Positions 10,351 through 19,812 are shown, numbered from the stretch's first letter. The stretch: DNA of 64,000 bases from Citrobacter sp. Res13-Sevr-PEB04-36 (GCF_015672735.1 NZ_JADABY010000015.1:1-64000); one strand, 5' to 3'. Notes: generated from the letters alone by a model not told the origin. Numbers and translations: made by a program.

Positions 10351-11376
10351 TTAACGACGGTAGTCGCGGAACGGGCCGTCGGCAACGGAGCGACGTTCTA
10401 CCAGGCGAGGATGCACCTCAATTGACTGCGACACTTCACGCTTATTCACTATACGGTCTAACAGCATGTTAAAGGCCGTTTCACCGAGAGAATCTTTCGG
10501 CTGGTGAATGGTGGTTAATGCCGGGGTGAAGAAGCGGGCGTTACGTACGTTGTCGTAACCAATCAGCGATACATCTTGCGGAACACGTAATCCCATTTCG
10601 TCAGCGGCGCATAGCGCGCCCATCGCCATGATATCACCACCACAGAAGACCGCGGTTGGACGATGTGACTGGGAGAGGATCTGCTGCATGGCGCGATACC
10701 CGGATTCAGGCTCAAAATCACCTTGTACAATCCAGTTCTCAGGCACTTTAATCAGCGCTTCTTCCATTGCCTTCATAAAACCGGCCAGACGTCCGGCGCC
10801 GGTGTTGCGCTCCATCGGTCCTGGGATCACGCCAATCTCGCGATGACCGCGTTCGACCAGATAACGACCTGCCATATAACCGCCTTCGAAGGCGTTATCG
10901 ATGACAGTATCGGTAAAGTCGGCTTTGGCCTCGCCCCAATCCATCACTACCATAGGAATATGGCGATACTCTTCGAGCATGGAAAGCAGGGGTTCCGGGT
11001 ATTCGGAACACATCACCAGCAGACCATCCACGCGCTTCTGTGCCATCATGGAAAGATAAGCCTGCTGTTTTTCCAGGCTGTTCCACGCGTTGCCCAGAAT
11101 CAGCGTATAGCCCTTCTGGAAACAGTTCTTCTCAACGGCTTCGATAATTTCAGCAAAGTAGGCGGCTTCGCTGCTGGTCGCCAGCAAGCCGATTGATTTG
11201 GTGTGATTCACCTTCAGGCTGCGCGCCACCGCGCTTGGAGAATAGTGCAGCTCTTTGATCGCAGCCCAGACAGCATTACGCGTTTCTTCCGCGACAAAGC
11301 GCGTTTTGTTAATTACGTGTGATACGGTTGTAGTGGAAACGTTTGCTCGCTTCGCTACATCTTTAATTGTTGCCAT
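10351..11376 (-). CDS. purR: Purine repressor PurR
   Basis: A 341-residue LacI-family repressor that binds hypoxanthine or guanine and represses purine synthesis genes. The N-terminal HTH and hinge helix ([28 protein letters not shown]) are exactly of PurR type, followed by a periplasmic-binding-protein-like effector domain. Length equals E. coli PurR (341). A PurR operator lies 45 bases upstream of the start, so the gene should repress itself as in E. coli. It is divergent from ynhF. Confidence 0.97.
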   Translation of the reverse strand: MATIKDVAKRANVSTTTVSHVINKTRFVAEETRNAVWAAIKELHYSPSAVARSLKVNHTKSIGLLATSSEAAYFAEIIEAVEKNCFQKGYTLILGNAWNSLEKQQAYLSMMAQKRVDGLLVMCSEYPEPLLSMLEEYRHIPMVVMDWGEAKADFTDTVIDNAFEGGYMAGRYLVERGHREIGVIPGPMERNTGAGRLAGFMKAMEEALIKVPENWIVQGDFEPESGYRAMQQILSQSHRPTAVFCGGDIMAMGALCAADEMGLRVPQDVSLIGYDNVRNARFFTPALTTIHQPKDSLGETAFNMLLDRIVNKREVSQSIEVHPRLVERRSVADGPFRDYRR

Positions 11377-11420
11377 TACATCTCACTCCAGACCATATCC
11401 TAAGCTCCTGAGAATACTCC

Positions 11421-11436
11421 AGGTAAACGTTTGCCT
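11421..11436. promoter_or_regulatory. PurR operator upstream of purR
   Basis: The minus strand reads AGGCAAACGTTTACCT, matching the PurR consensus ANGCAANCGNTTNCNT at all defined positions and centred on ACGT. It lies 45-60 bases upstream of the purR start codon, where E. coli purR has its autoregulatory operator. Confidence 0.82.
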
Positions 11437-11673
11437 TTACACACCCTTCGCGCAACATCAGGGTTGCGGCACGCCAGGAAAACGACACGGAACGTCAGGA
11501 AGGGGTCAATGGCCGGTACGCTAATTAAGTAAGCGTGGAATTTTGTCTGATCTTAACGAAAAGGGGAAGAGTTAAAAGCATTTATCAATATAAATCGTGA
11601 GAGATTTTTGCGTTCAAGTGTGCAAAAATGCGCAATATCACTTTTTGTGTGGGAATAAAAAGGAGAAAACTTG

Positions 11674-11763
11674 ATGAGCACCGATCTGAAATTTTCGTTA
11701 GTCACCACCATTATTGTTCTGGGTCTGATTGTCGCCAGTGGTTTAACCGCCGCGCTGCATTGA
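11674..11763 (+). CDS. ynhF: Small membrane protein YnhF (29 residues)
   Basis: A 29-codon gene, MSTDLKFSLVTTI.. ending in TAALH. It is essentially one hydrophobic transmembrane helix with a short charged N-terminus. It matches E. coli YnhF, a stress-linked inner-membrane small protein, in sequence, size and position between purR and ydhP. AGGAGAAAAC precedes the ATG at good spacing. Its molecular role is unknown. Confidence 0.9.
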   Translation: MSTDLKFSLVTTIIVLGLIVASGLTAALH

Positions 11764-11942
11764 TTTATCCTCTGAGGGAGAGTCATCTCCCTCGTCTCGC
11801 CCGTCTGTCTTGTCGCCTCGATTGTTTGCAAATAAGCAAAAGTCTTTTGCATTTTTGTTAACTTTATTAATTTTGCGATCAATGTCATGCTTTTGACTCT
11901 TATTTTGTGTCGCGCCACGGCTCGACGTTACGGAGTCGCTGT

Positions 11943-13112
11943 ATGAAAATAAATTATCCATTACTGGCGCTGGCGATAGGGGCGTTTGGTATCGGCACGA
12001 CCGAATTTTCGCCGATGGGGTTATTACCCGTCATAGCCAAAGGCGTGGATGTCTCGATTCCTGCGGCAGGGATGTTAATTAGTGCCTATGCGGTGGGAGT
12101 GATGGTTGGCGCACCACTTATGACCTTACTGCTTTCTCATCGTGCGCGTCGCAATGCGCTTATTTTTCTGATGGCGATTTTTACGCTCGGCAACGTGCTG
12201 TCTGCGTTATCTCCGGATTACACCACTCTGATGCTGTCGCGTATTCTTACCAGTCTTAACCATGGGGCCTTTTTTGGTCTCGGCTCGGTTGTGGCGGCAA
12301 GCGTGGTGCCAAAGCACAAACAGGCCAGCGCTGTCGCTACCATGTTTATGGGACTTACCATCGCCAATATTGGCGGCGTTCCTGCGGCGACCTGGCTGGG
12401 TGAAACCATCGGCTGGCGCATGTCATTTATGGCAACGGCGGGTCTGGGTGTTATCTCGATGGTCAGCCTGTTCTTCTCGTTGCCGAAAGGCGGGGCAGGA
12501 GAGCGCCCGGACGTGCGCAAAGAGCTGGCGGTGCTCATGCGCCCGCAGGTGGTGTCAGCGTTGCTGACTACCGTGCTGGGAGCCGGTGCGATGTTTACGC
12601 TCTATACCTATATTTCACCGGTGCTGCACAGCATCACCCATGCCACGCCTGCCTTTGTCACCGGAATGCTGGTGCTGATTGGTGTCGGGTTCTCAATCGG
12701 TAACTATCTGGGCGGCAAGCTGGCGGACCGCTCAGTCAATGGCACGCTGAAGGGCTTCTTACTACTACTGATGATAATTATGCTGGCGATCCCGCTACTG
12801 GCGCGTAGCGAACTGGGTGCAGCAATTAGCATGGTAGTCTGGGGCGCGGCAACCTTTGCGGTAGTTCCACCGTTACAGATGCGTGTGATGCGCGTTGCCA
12901 GCGACGCGCCGGGTTTATCATCCTCGGTTAACATTGGTGCGTTTAATCTGGGGAATGCGCTGGGTGCGGCGGCTGGTGGAGCAGTGATATCGGGTGGTTT
13001 AGGTTACAGTTTTGTCCCGGTGATGGGGGCAATTGTGGCTGGGCTTGCGTTGCTACTGGTCTTTGTCTCCGCGAGAAAACAGCCTGAAGAAGCCTGTAGC
13101 GTCACGAACTAA
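11943..13112 (+). CDS. ydhP: MFS transporter YdhP (AraJ/Bcr-like)
   Basis: A 389-residue inner-membrane major facilitator with twelve predicted segments and the family opening MKINYPLLALAIGAFGIGTTEFSPMG, as in drug/sugar exporters of the AraJ and YdhP group. The LSHRARRNAL loop between segments 2 and 3 replaces the usual motif A. The frame is open 12 codons upstream, but the ATG at 11943, preceded by CGGAG, matches the E. coli start. Substrate is unknown. It converges on sodB with a strong shared terminator. Confidence 0.92.
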   Translation: MKINYPLLALAIGAFGIGTTEFSPMGLLPVIAKGVDVSIPAAGMLISAYAVGVMVGAPLMTLLLSHRARRNALIFLMAIFTLGNVLSALSPDYTTLMLSRILTSLNHGAFFGLGSVVAASVVPKHKQASAVATMFMGLTIANIGGVPAATWLGETIGWRMSFMATAGLGVISMVSLFFSLPKGGAGERPDVRKELAVLMRPQVVSALLTTVLGAGAMFTLYTYISPVLHSITHATPAFVTGMLVLIGVGFSIGNYLGGKLADRSVNGTLKGFLLLLMIIMLAIPLLARSELGAAISMVVWGAATFAVVPPLQMRVMRVASDAPGLSSSVNIGAFNLGNALGAAAGGAVISGGLGYSFVPVMGAIVAGLALLLVFVSARKQPEEACSVTN

Positions 13113-13118
13113 CGCTAA

Positions 13119-13145
13119 AACGCAGAAGGGGGTCCCTTCTGCGTT
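13119..13145. terminator. Bidirectional terminator between ydhP and sodB
   Basis: AACGCAGAAGGG and CCCTTCTGCGTT make a perfect 12-bp stem around a 3-base loop between convergent genes. A-rich sequence on one side and T-rich on the other supports use from both strands. Confidence 0.75.
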
Positions 13146-13152
13146 ATCATTT

Positions 13153-13734
13153 TTATGCTGCGAAGTTTTTCGCAACGAACTCCCAGTTCACCAGCGCCCA
13201 GAAATGTTCCAGGTAGCCAGGACGCGCGTTGCGATAGTCGATGTAGTAGGCGTGTTCCCACACATCAACAGTCATCAACGGTGTCGCATCTGTGGTCAGT
13301 GGCGTACCGGCATTTGACGTGGAAACGATAGCCAGTTTGCCATCGGTACCTTTTACCAGCCAGGTCCAGCCAGCACCGAAGTTCTTGATTGCTGCATCGG
13401 TGAATTGTGCTTTGAAATCAGCGACGCTGCCAAAGGATGCGGCAATGGCTTCAGCCAGTTCACCGGTCGGTTCGCCGCCCGCGTTGGGTGCCAGGCAGTT
13501 CCAGTAGAAGGTGTGGTTCCAGACCTGGGCCGCGTTGTTAAACACACCGCCTTCAGAGCTACGCACGATCTCTTCCAGTGATTTGCCTTCAAACGCCGTA
13601 CCTTTGATCAGGTTATTCAGGTTAGTAACGTAAGTCTGGTGATGTTTGCCATAGTGGTATTCCAGCGTTTCAGCAGAAATGTGCGGTGCCAGAGCATCTT
13701 TGGCATACGGTAATGCAGGTAATTCGAACGACAT
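13153..13734 (-). CDS. sodB: Iron superoxide dismutase
   Basis: A 193-residue cytosolic Fe-SOD that converts superoxide to hydrogen peroxide and oxygen. Metal ligands are in place: His27 ([10 protein letters not shown]), His74 (NHTFYWNC), and [11 protein letters not shown] with Asp157 and His161. Gln70 (AAQVWNHTF) and the GGEPTGEL region mark the iron rather than the manganese type. Length equals E. coli SodB (193). GGAGAGAAGC lies before the ATG. In E. coli this leader is the target of the RyhB small RNA; pairing was not tested here. Confidence 0.97.
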   Translation of the reverse strand: MSFELPALPYAKDALAPHISAETLEYHYGKHHQTYVTNLNNLIKGTAFEGKSLEEIVRSSEGGVFNNAAQVWNHTFYWNCLAPNAGGEPTGELAEAIAASFGSVADFKAQFTDAAIKNFGAGWTWLVKGTDGKLAIVSTSNAGTPLTTDATPLMTVDVWEHAYYIDYRNARPGYLEHFWALVNWEFVAKNFAA

Positions 13735-13826
13735 TGCTTCTCTCCTTATTATTTATATTGAGTACACACAATAGCCTCATTGTGAGTAAGGATAGGGTAG
13801 CAAATTGAAAGGTTATGCAAAAGAAG

Positions 13827-13860
13827 AACTTACCCCACAGCACATGCTGTAGGGTAAGTT
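13827..13860 (-). terminator. Long hairpin downstream of mepH
   Basis: AACTTACCC and GGGTAAGTT flank an inner stem (ACAGC/GCTGT), giving a long nearly perfect hairpin directly after the mepH stop codon, with pyrimidine-rich TTCTTCTTTT downstream on the minus strand. Confidence 0.65.
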
Positions 13861-13861
13861 T

Positions 13862-14689
13862 TTAGCGAATTGTTTTTGGCGTCATCACGCGGCGAGCGCC
13901 CACATAGTGGCGCTGCCAGTAATCTTCGCTCAGGGAGGTGATTTGGATTTCCTGACCGCTACGCGGTGACTGAATAAATTTTCCGTTGCCAACATAGACG
14001 CCAACGTGATCGGCGGTGCCGCGGCCCTGGGTACGGAAGAAGACCAGATCGCCATTTTTCAGTTCATCACGGTCGATCGGTGCTGCGTCGCGCAGGTGGT
14101 ACATTTCATTGGCGGTACGCGGAATGCGGAATTTCACCAGATCTTTATAGGCGTAATAGACCAGACCGCTGCAATCAAAACCGGTTCTTGGTGAAGAGCC
14201 ACCCCAGCGATAGGGTTTACCAATCTGGTTCATCAGGGTAGACATGGCGGTTTTGGTCGCTTTCTGTACTTTAACTTTATGCACATCGGCAATCGCGGTG
14301 GGGGCTGTAGTCTTCACTTTTACACAGCGCGGCTTGTGGCCTTTACGCGGTGTGCACTTTTCAGTCCAGGTGACTGCTGCGGTTTGTGCTGTAGTTGTTT
14401 TACCGCGACGGTTGGCTGTTTTAGTCGATTTGGCGGGCGTCGCAGTGCGTTTCTTAGAAGAGGATACGGTTTTAGTGCTGGTTTTGCTGGAGGTCTTTTT
14501 AGCCGTTTTCTTGGTGGTTTGTGTCACTTTTTTACTGGCTGTCGCGCTTTTCTTTTTATCTACCGTTTTGATGGTATGGGAAACAGTAGGGGTCGCCCTG
14601 GTCTGCTTGGAAGCATGGGCCACTGACGTAAAAGGGAGTGTGGTAAAAAGCAAAGCACAGAGCGTGATCGAAATCCGGTTTATCCGCGC
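13862..14689 (-). CDS. mepH: Murein DD-endopeptidase MepH (YdhO), GTG start
   Basis: An NlpC/P60-family hydrolase that cuts peptide cross-links in peptidoglycan and helps wall expansion. The 275-residue form has a signal peptide (ARINRISITLCALLFTTLPF.., cleaved after AHA), a Lys/Thr-rich linker of about 110 residues, and a C-terminal catalytic domain with FDCSGLVYYAY (Cys), DHVGVYVGNGKF (His) and a final His in WQRHYVGARR. The frame is open to 14743, but I chose GTG at 14689 because GAGGA lies 7 bases upstream and E. coli MepH starts with the same ARINRIS residues. The basic linker probably spans or binds the cell wall. Confidence 0.92.
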   Translation of the reverse strand, partial: ARINRISITLCALLFTTLPFTSVAHASKQTRATPTVSHTIKTVDKKKSATASKKVTQTTKKTAKKTSSKTSTKTVSSSKKRTATPAKSTKTANRRGKTTTAQTAAVTWTEKCTPRKGHKPRCVKVKTTAPTAIADVHKVKVQKATKTAMSTLMNQIGKPYRWGGSSPRTGFDCSGLVYYAYKDLVKFRIPRTANEMYHLRDAAPIDRDELKNGDLVFFRTQGRGTADHVGVYVGNGKFIQSPRSGQEIQITSLSEDYWQRHYVGARRVMTPKTIR

Positions 14690-15024
14690 CACTGAGCAGT
14701 CCTCTGTTAGGGCAGGTCTATCATGCCTGCGTGTGATTTTCAAAACTTGATGATTCTAATCTATAGAAACAGGGAAAGTTAATAGCTTTTTTTGTTTAAA
14801 ACTCCGTTTCGTAACCGACCGCAAAAAAAAACAGCAATTAAAGCGGAATCTGGCGACGAGATAATCAAATCCCTGGCCGTTAAAGGGATAAGTAAGATTA
14901 TGAATGCAACTTTTAGCAACTGGCGATAAAATAATAACCGTAATGAAAATGTTATTTTCCGTTGCCAGTCAGACCCGTTACAATGTCAGACTACTGCCGT
15001 AAAAGAAGTTAAGGAAGCAAGATA
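14690..15024. other. Intergenic region between mepH and grxD
   Basis: Divergent promoter region of about 335 bases. It is AT-rich with an A-run near 14823. No gene, RNA or clear operator could be supported beyond ribosome binding sites at both ends (GAGGA for mepH, AAGGAAGCAAG for grxD). Confidence 0.5.
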
Positions 15025-15372
15025 ATGAGCACCACTATCGAAAAAATCCAGCGCCAGATCGCTGAAAACCCGATTCTCCTGTACATGAAAGGTTCTCCAA
15101 AACTGCCAAGCTGCGGTTTTTCCGCTCAGGCTGTGCAGGCGCTGTCTGCCTGTGGTGAACGCTTTGCTTATGTTGATATTCTGCAAAACCCGGATATTCG
15201 CGCCGAGTTACCGAAATACGCAAACTGGCCAACCTTCCCGCAGCTGTGGGTTGATGGTGAACTGGTTGGCGGCTGCGACATTTTAATCGAAATGTACCAG
15301 CGTGGTGAGTTGCAGCAACTTATTAAAGAAACAGCGGCGAAGTACAAATCCGAAGAGCCGGACGCTGAGTAA
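15025..15372 (+). CDS. grxD: Monothiol glutaredoxin 4
   Basis: A 115-residue monothiol glutaredoxin with the CGFS active site (KLPSCGFSAQAVQAL, Cys30) and the WPTFPQLWVDGELVGGCDI glutathione-binding segment. Members of this family hold a glutathione-ligated 2Fe-2S cluster as dimers or with BolA proteins and serve iron-sulfur trafficking. Length equals E. coli GrxD (115). It is a single-gene unit closed by a strong hairpin terminator 12 bases after the stop. Confidence 0.97.
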   Translation: MSTTIEKIQRQIAENPILLYMKGSPKLPSCGFSAQAVQALSACGERFAYVDILQNPDIRAELPKYANWPTFPQLWVDGELVGGCDILIEMYQRGELQQLIKETAAKYKSEEPDAE

Positions 15373-15384
15373 TCAGCAGAAACG

Positions 15385-15413
15385 AAAAAGCGACCAACCG
15401 GTCGCTTTTTTTA
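15385..15413 (+). terminator. Intrinsic terminator of grxD
   Basis: AAAAAGCGACC and GGTCGCTTTTT pair perfectly around an AACC loop and end in a T-run, a textbook intrinsic terminator just after grxD. The A-run makes it usable from the rnt side too. Confidence 0.85.
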
Positions 15414-15443
15414 TGTCTGTAATCCATCCTCAGTCGTGACGTG

Positions 15444-16091
15444 TTACGCCTCTTCAGGCATTGGCAAAGGCCAACCGCCAAGACGCTTCCAGCGGTTCAC
15501 GATTTCGCAAAACAGCACCGCCGTCCGTTCGGTGTCATACAGGGCAGAGTGCGCCTGATTGCCGTCAAATTCCATTCCTGCTGCCAGACACGCTTTGGAC
15601 AGTACAGTTTGTCCCAGAGACAGGCCACTAAGTGCAGCGGTGTCAAAGGTTACAAACGGGTGAAACGGATTGCGCTTCAGTGAGGCGCGTTCTGCCGCCG
15701 CCATCATGAAGCTATGGTCGAAGGTGGCGTTATGCGCAACCATAATCGCCCGATTGCAGCCGCTGTCTTTGATGCCTTTACGCACCATTTTGAAGATAGC
15801 ATGCAGGGCGTCGTATTCGCTGACCGCGCCGCGCAGCGGATTATTTGGGTCGATACCATTAAACGCGAGTGCTTCCGGCTGCAGATTCGCCCCTTCAAAC
15901 GGTTCGACGTGGAAATGCAACGTCATGTCCGGCATCAGCCAGCCTTGTTCATCCATTTTCAGTGTGATGGCTGCAATCTCGAGCAGCGCATCGGTTTTGG
16001 CGTTAAATCCTGCCGTTTCAACATCAATGACGACAGGATAAAAACCACGAAAACGGTCACACAGACCGGAAAGTTGAGCGTTATCGGACAT
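15444..16091 (-). CDS. rnt: Ribonuclease T
   Basis: A 215-residue DEDD-family 3'-5' exoribonuclease that trims tRNA, 5S and 23S rRNA ends and can shave 3' DNA overhangs. Catalytic residues are visible: Asp23 and Glu25 in [10 protein letters not shown], the middle Asp in NATFDHSF, and the C-terminal His/Asp pair in [12 protein letters not shown]. Length equals E. coli RNase T (215). It follows gloA by about 94 bases on the same strand, as in E. coli where nemRA-gloA-rnt are neighbours. Confidence 0.97.
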   Translation of the reverse strand: MSDNAQLSGLCDRFRGFYPVVIDVETAGFNAKTDALLEIAAITLKMDEQGWLMPDMTLHFHVEPFEGANLQPEALAFNGIDPNNPLRGAVSEYDALHAIFKMVRKGIKDSGCNRAIMVAHNATFDHSFMMAAAERASLKRNPFHPFVTFDTAALSGLSLGQTVLSKACLAAGMEFDGNQAHSALYDTERTAVLFCEIVNRWKRLGGWPLPMPEEA

Positions 16092-16185
16092 CTGGGTCTC
16101 TTAATACGGGAAAATTGCAGCGCGTATTATGACAAAATGATGAGTATAAAACTACGGGCACAGACGATCTGCGCCCGAGGGGAGA

Positions 16186-16593
16186 TTAGTCACCCAGGCC
16201 GCGGCCTGCGTCTTTCTCTTCGATCAGTTCGATTTTGTAACCGTCCGGATCTTCTACAAATGCGATAACCGTCGTTCCACCTTTGACCGGACCCGCTTCA
16301 CGCGTGACGTTACCGCCGTTCTGACGAATGCGTTCGCAGGCTTCAGCGGCGTTGTCTACGCTCAGGGCAATGTGGCCGTACGCGGTGCCAAGGTCGTATT
16401 TGTCGACGCCCCAGTTCCAGGTCAGCTCAATAACAGCTTCGTCAGTCTCTGGACCGTAACCGACAAAGGCCAGAGAATACTTGTATTCAGGGTTTTCACT
16501 GGTACGCAGCAGCTTCATGCCCAACACGTTAGTGTAAAACTCGATGGAACGCTGCAGATCACCTACGCGCAGCATGGTATGAAGTAAACGCAT
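16186..16593 (-). CDS. gloA: Glyoxalase I
   Basis: A 135-residue lactoylglutathione lyase that converts the methylglyoxal-glutathione adduct to S-lactoylglutathione; the E. coli enzyme is nickel-activated. Metal ligands match that enzyme: His5 ([10 protein letters not shown]), Glu56 (AVIELTWNW), His74 (GHIALSV) and Glu122 (YKIELIEEK). I start at 16593 (MRLLHTM), not the upstream in-frame Met at 16608, because this gives the E. coli length and GGGGAAAAA precedes it. It lies downstream of nemRA, and E. coli NemR induces both with electrophiles such as methylglyoxal. Confidence 0.96.
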   Translation of the reverse strand: MRLLHTMLRVGDLQRSIEFYTNVLGMKLLRTSENPEYKYSLAFVGYGPETDEAVIELTWNWGVDKYDLGTAYGHIALSVDNAAEACERIRQNGGNVTREAGPVKGGTTVIAFVEDPDGYKIELIEEKDAGRGLGD

Positions 16594-16641
16594 CTTTTTC
16601 CCCTTCAAAAATGGCTAGTACATTCAATATGTTGTTTTAGT

Positions 16642-16665
16642 ATAGCGGCGTTGTTGCGCCGCTAT
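16642..16665. terminator. Hairpin between nemA and gloA
   Basis: ATAGCGGCG and CGCCGCTAT form a perfect 9-bp stem with a TTGTTG loop. There is no T-run, so it is more likely a partial attenuator or mRNA processing/stability element inside the nemRA-gloA unit. Confidence 0.4.
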
Positions 16666-16690
16666 CAATGCCAGAACGGAGATTGCGCAA

Positions 16691-17788
16691 TTACAGGGTT
16701 GGATAATCAGTGTAACCCTCTGCGCCGCCGCCGTAGAAACTCTCCGCACGCTGCGGGTTTAGTTCTGCTTTGTGCTGCAAACGTGCGACCAGATCCGGGT
16801 TGGCAATATAGGCGCGGCCAAAGGCGACGGCGTCGATCAACCCTTTCTCAATCAGTGCTTCTGCTTTTTCTGGCGTGTAGGCGCCGGCACCAATAATCGG
16901 ACCGTGGAAACGTGCGCGAACTTTCTCGCGGAACGTATCGCTGTACGGCTCACCGCCGGCCCAGTCCGGTTCGGACATATGCAGATAAGCAATACCGCGT
17001 TTGCCAAGCTGTTCAATGAGGTACAACGCGTCAGCTTCTTCATTCGGGCCGTTATCAACGTTCTGGAAAGAGCCGATAGGGGATACGCGAATACCAATTC
17101 GGTCTGCGCCCCATTCTTTGATTCCGGCATCAACAACTTCCAGCGCCAGACGTGCGCGATTTTCGACACTGCCGCCGTACTGATCGGTACGCTGGTTAGA
17201 AGTCGGCGACAGGAACTGGTGCAGCAAATAGCCATGGGCAGAGTGCAATTCAACCATGTCAAAGCCAGCTTCGCGTGCGTTAGCGATCGCCTGACGGAAA
17301 TCATTAACGATGCCTGGAATTTCTTCTGTTTCCAGGGCGCGCGGCATAGAGGTATCGGCACGCGTTGCCAGGCCGTTTTCATCGCGCAGCGAGGTACGGG
17401 TGCCAGCACTGAGAGCGGAAGGGGCAACCGGCGGCTGTCCGTTCGGCTGCAGGCTGACGTGAGAAATACGACCGGTATGCCACAGTTGTACGGCGATATG
17501 ACCTTGCTCTGCATGGACGGCGGCAGTGATTTTTTTCCATGCTTCAATTTGTGCTGCGCTGTGTAATCCCGGCGCACCGGCGTAACCTTTTGCCTGAGCT
17601 GAAATCTGCGTTGCCTCGCTGATGATCAGGCCCGCGCTGGCGCGTTGGCGATAATACTCGGCCATCAGCGGAGTCGGGATGTCGCCAGGTTCGATGCTAC
17701 GCAGGCGTGTCAATGGGGCCATAAAAACGCGGTTGGCCGCCGTGATGGCACCCACTTTCAGCGGTGAAAACAATTTTTCAGATGACAT
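16691..17788 (-). CDS. nemA: N-ethylmaleimide reductase, old yellow enzyme family
   Basis: A 365-residue FMN-dependent NADPH oxidoreductase that reduces electrophiles: N-ethylmaleimide, nitrate esters, nitroaromatics, quinones. It is a single TIM barrel; family features include [15 protein letters not shown] at the FMN site, [17 protein letters not shown], and [28 protein letters not shown] with the substrate-binding His and Tyr. Length equals E. coli NemA (365). It follows nemR by 57 bases, and that gap holds a NemR-like half-palindrome, so the operon may have a second control point. Confidence 0.96.
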   Translation of the reverse strand: MSSEKLFSPLKVGAITAANRVFMAPLTRLRSIEPGDIPTPLMAEYYRQRASAGLIISEATQISAQAKGYAGAPGLHSAAQIEAWKKITAAVHAEQGHIAVQLWHTGRISHVSLQPNGQPPVAPSALSAGTRTSLRDENGLATRADTSMPRALETEEIPGIVNDFRQAIANAREAGFDMVELHSAHGYLLHQFLSPTSNQRTDQYGGSVENRARLALEVVDAGIKEWGADRIGIRVSPIGSFQNVDNGPNEEADALYLIEQLGKRGIAYLHMSEPDWAGGEPYSDTFREKVRARFHGPIIGAGAYTPEKAEALIEKGLIDAVAFGRAYIANPDLVARLQHKAELNPQRAESFYGGGAEGYTDYPTL

Positions 17789-17806
17789 ATTAACTCCAGG
17801 TATGAA

Positions 17807-17821
17807 TAGACCGGTCGTCTA
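17807..17821. promoter_or_regulatory. NemR-like second site between nemR and nemA
   Basis: TAGACC, four bases, then GTCTA. The half-sites match the NemR operator upstream of nemR (TAGACC-N4-GGTCTA), except that one G is missing, making the palindrome one base shorter. It lies 19 bases before the nemA start. Binding by NemR is a guess. Confidence 0.4.
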
Positions 17822-17845
17822 GTGTTTGGGTAAATAAAACGCCTG

Positions 17846-18445
17846 TTAAACGGCAGGCGTTGCAATAATGCTTTTAACGTGTGCCAGCGCATTTTCCAGC
17901 GGGGTGGCGCTGCGAGACATCTTGGCCTGCAGGTTGGCCCCCAGCCACAAGGCATACAGCACCTGTGCTTGCTGCAACGGTTCGCCGGTAAACGACAGAC
18001 AGTGTGTGTCGCGACCTTTTTCCAGCGCCTGCGCCAACAGGGTAATAATGTGCCGCGCGCCGGTATCCATCGCTGTACGCATATCTTCTGAGAGATCGCA
18101 CACTTCTGCGGAAAGCTTGACGGTTAAGCAGCCACTAATAATGCCGTGCTGGCTAAACTGATTCAGGGTTTCCTGATAGTAGGCGAGAATTCTGTCGCGG
18201 TAGTTGCCGGCACCCGACTCAAAATGTGTTGCCAGCCGCAGATGGTAGGCCGCGTAATGGCGCTCAAGCATAGAAACACCGAACGCTTCTTTAGATCGAA
18301 AATAGTGGTAAAACGATCCCTTGGGCACCTCGGCAGTTTTCAGCAATTCGCTTAAACCCATACCGGTGAAACCGCGCTGCATGCAAAGCTGCTCGCCGGT
18401 TGCCAGAAGATGTTCGCGTGTGTCGTGTTCAGTTGCTTTGTTCAT
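17846..18445 (-). CDS. nemR: TetR-family electrophile/hypochlorite sensor NemR
   Basis: A 199-residue TetR-family repressor of nemRA-gloA. The N-terminal HTH is visible (FTGMGLSELLKTAEVPKGSFYHYFRSKEAFG). In E. coli NemR, bleach, quinones or methylglyoxal modify redox-sensitive Cys106 and release DNA; this protein has a Cys at the matching position in IISGCLTVKLSAEVCDLSED, near residues 106 and 116. A near-perfect NemR palindrome lies 15 bases upstream of its start, supporting autorepression. Length equals E. coli NemR (199). Confidence 0.95.
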   Translation of the reverse strand: MNKATEHDTREHLLATGEQLCMQRGFTGMGLSELLKTAEVPKGSFYHYFRSKEAFGVSMLERHYAAYHLRLATHFESGAGNYRDRILAYYQETLNQFSQHGIISGCLTVKLSAEVCDLSEDMRTAMDTGARHIITLLAQALEKGRDTHCLSFTGEPLQQAQVLYALWLGANLQAKMSRSATPLENALAHVKSIIATPAV

Positions 18446-18459
18446 GCTAAGGAGTGTAA

Positions 18460-18475
18460 TAGACCAGTCGGTCTA
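18460..18475. promoter_or_regulatory. NemR operator
   Basis: TAGACCAGTCGGTCTA: half-sites TAGACC and GGTCTA spaced by four bases, the NemR box known from E. coli nemR, located 15 bases before the nemR start codon. Confidence 0.85.
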
Positions 18476-18546
18476 ATGCAATAGCGCTTGCCAGAAATTC
18501 AGTTAGCGTCTTCAATAGGTATAACTATCTTATGTCAGGAGGGGAT

Positions 18547-18786
18547 GTGGCCGAACAGCTGGAGTTTTTCCCCGTCCAGAGCCCGTGCCGCGGGATCTGC
18601 CAGTCCGATGAACGCGGCTTTTGTCGTGGATGTTTTCGTAGCCGGGATGAGCGCTTTAACTGGCAGAAAATGAGCGATGCCGAAAAGCAGGATGTGCTGC
18701 GTCTTTGTCGCCAGCGTCTGATGCGTAAATTACGTGCAAACAAACCCAGCCAGCCGGAAGAACCGCAACAACCCTCACTCTTTTAA
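18547..18786 (+). CDS. ydhL: DUF1289 protein YdhL, GTG start
   Basis: A 79-residue protein of the DUF1289 family with a compact Cys cluster, SPCRGICQSDERGFCRGCFRSRDE, which looks metal-binding; the role is unknown. The frame also has an ATG at 18532 with no ribosome binding site, whereas AGGAGG lies just before GTG at 18547, and the GTG start reproduces the E. coli protein (AEQLEFFPVQ..., 79 residues). It is divergent from nemR and 49 bases ahead of ydhF on the same strand, probably one transcript. Confidence 0.85.
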   Translation: MAEQLEFFPVQSPCRGICQSDERGFCRGCFRSRDERFNWQKMSDAEKQDVLRLCRQRLMRKLRANKPSQPEEPQQPSLF

Positions 18787-18835
18787 AAGCGTAATTGCGT
18801 ATACTCGATGCACATTCATTTATAAGGAAGCTGCT

Positions 18836-19732
18836 ATGGTTCAGCGTATTACTATTGCGCCGCAAGGTCCGGAATTCTCTCGCTTTGTCATGGGGTACTG
18901 GCGGTTGATGGACTGGAATATGTCTGCGCGCCAGCTCGTCAGCTTTATTGAAGAACATCTGGATCTGGGTATCACCACCGTCGATCACGCTGATATTTAT
19001 GGTGGATACCAGTGCGAAGCGGCGTTTGGTGAGGCGATGAAGTTGGCTCCGCATCTGCGTGAAAAAATGCAGATCGTAACCAAATGCGGTATTGCTACCA
19101 CCGCGCGTGCGGAAAATACCCTGGGCCACTACATTACCGACAGCGGCCATATTATTGCCAGTGCGGAGCAGTCACTGAAACTGCTGGCGACCGATCATAT
19201 TGATCTGCTGCTGATCCACCGTCCCGATCCGCTGATGGATGCCGACGAGGTGGCAGAAGCGTTTAAAAAATTGCACCATAGCGGCAAAGTGCGCCACTTT
19301 GGTGTGTCTAACTTTACGCCCGCGCAGTTTTCACTGCTGCAATCACGTCTGCCGTTTACTCTGGCAACCAATCAGGTCGAAATCTCACCAGTGCATCAGC
19401 CACTGCTGCTGGATGGCACCTTAGATCAGCTGCAACAACTGCGCATCCGGCCAATGGCCTGGTCCTGTCTGGGAGGTGGACGACTGTTCAATGATGATGC
19501 TTTCCAGCCGCTACGCAATGAACTTGCCGTGATTGCGCAAGAGTTGAATGCACAGTCTATCGAGCAGGTGGTGTACGCGTGGATCCTCCGTCTGCCGTCG
19601 CAGCCGTTGCCGATTATTGGCTCAGGTAAAATTGAGCGTGTTCGTGCTGCTATTGAGGCCGAATCGCTGAATATGTCCCGCCAGCAATGGTTCCGTATCC
19701 GCAAAGCCGCGCTGGGTTACGACGTGCCTTAA
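18836..19732 (+). CDS. ydhF: Aldo/keto reductase YdhF
   Basis: A 298-residue TIM-barrel oxidoreductase of the aldo/keto reductase superfamily. The catalytic tetrad region is seen as Asp (TVDHADIYGGYQ with Tyr) and the Lys in VTKCGI, followed by DLLLIHRPDPL; C-terminal PIIGSGKIERVRAA binds the cofactor phosphate. Substrate is unknown. The reading frame is open 34 codons further upstream, but AAGGAAGCTGCT before ATG 18836 and the E. coli length (298) fix the start. It sits between ydhL and sodC, all on the + strand. Confidence 0.93.
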   Translation: MVQRITIAPQGPEFSRFVMGYWRLMDWNMSARQLVSFIEEHLDLGITTVDHADIYGGYQCEAAFGEAMKLAPHLREKMQIVTKCGIATTARAENTLGHYITDSGHIIASAEQSLKLLATDHIDLLLIHRPDPLMDADEVAEAFKKLHHSGKVRHFGVSNFTPAQFSLLQSRLPFTLATNQVEISPVHQPLLLDGTLDQLQQLRIRPMAWSCLGGGRLFNDDAFQPLRNELAVIAQELNAQSIEQVVYAWILRLPSQPLPIIGSGKIERVRAAIEAESLNMSRQQWFRIRKAALGYDVP

Positions 19733-19812
19733 TCGCGTTTTCAGTGTTCCGTCGCTCAAAAATTCGTCACTGGTTTACACTTATCAGTCAGACACATAGT
19801 GACGGAGGTCGT

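Noticed and set aside
14244-14750. Hydrophobic plus-strand ORF of 168 codons opposite mepH
   Set aside because: The antisense of the Lys/Thr-rich MepH linker yields a Val/Leu-rich frame by codon complementarity; it is not a membrane protein gene.
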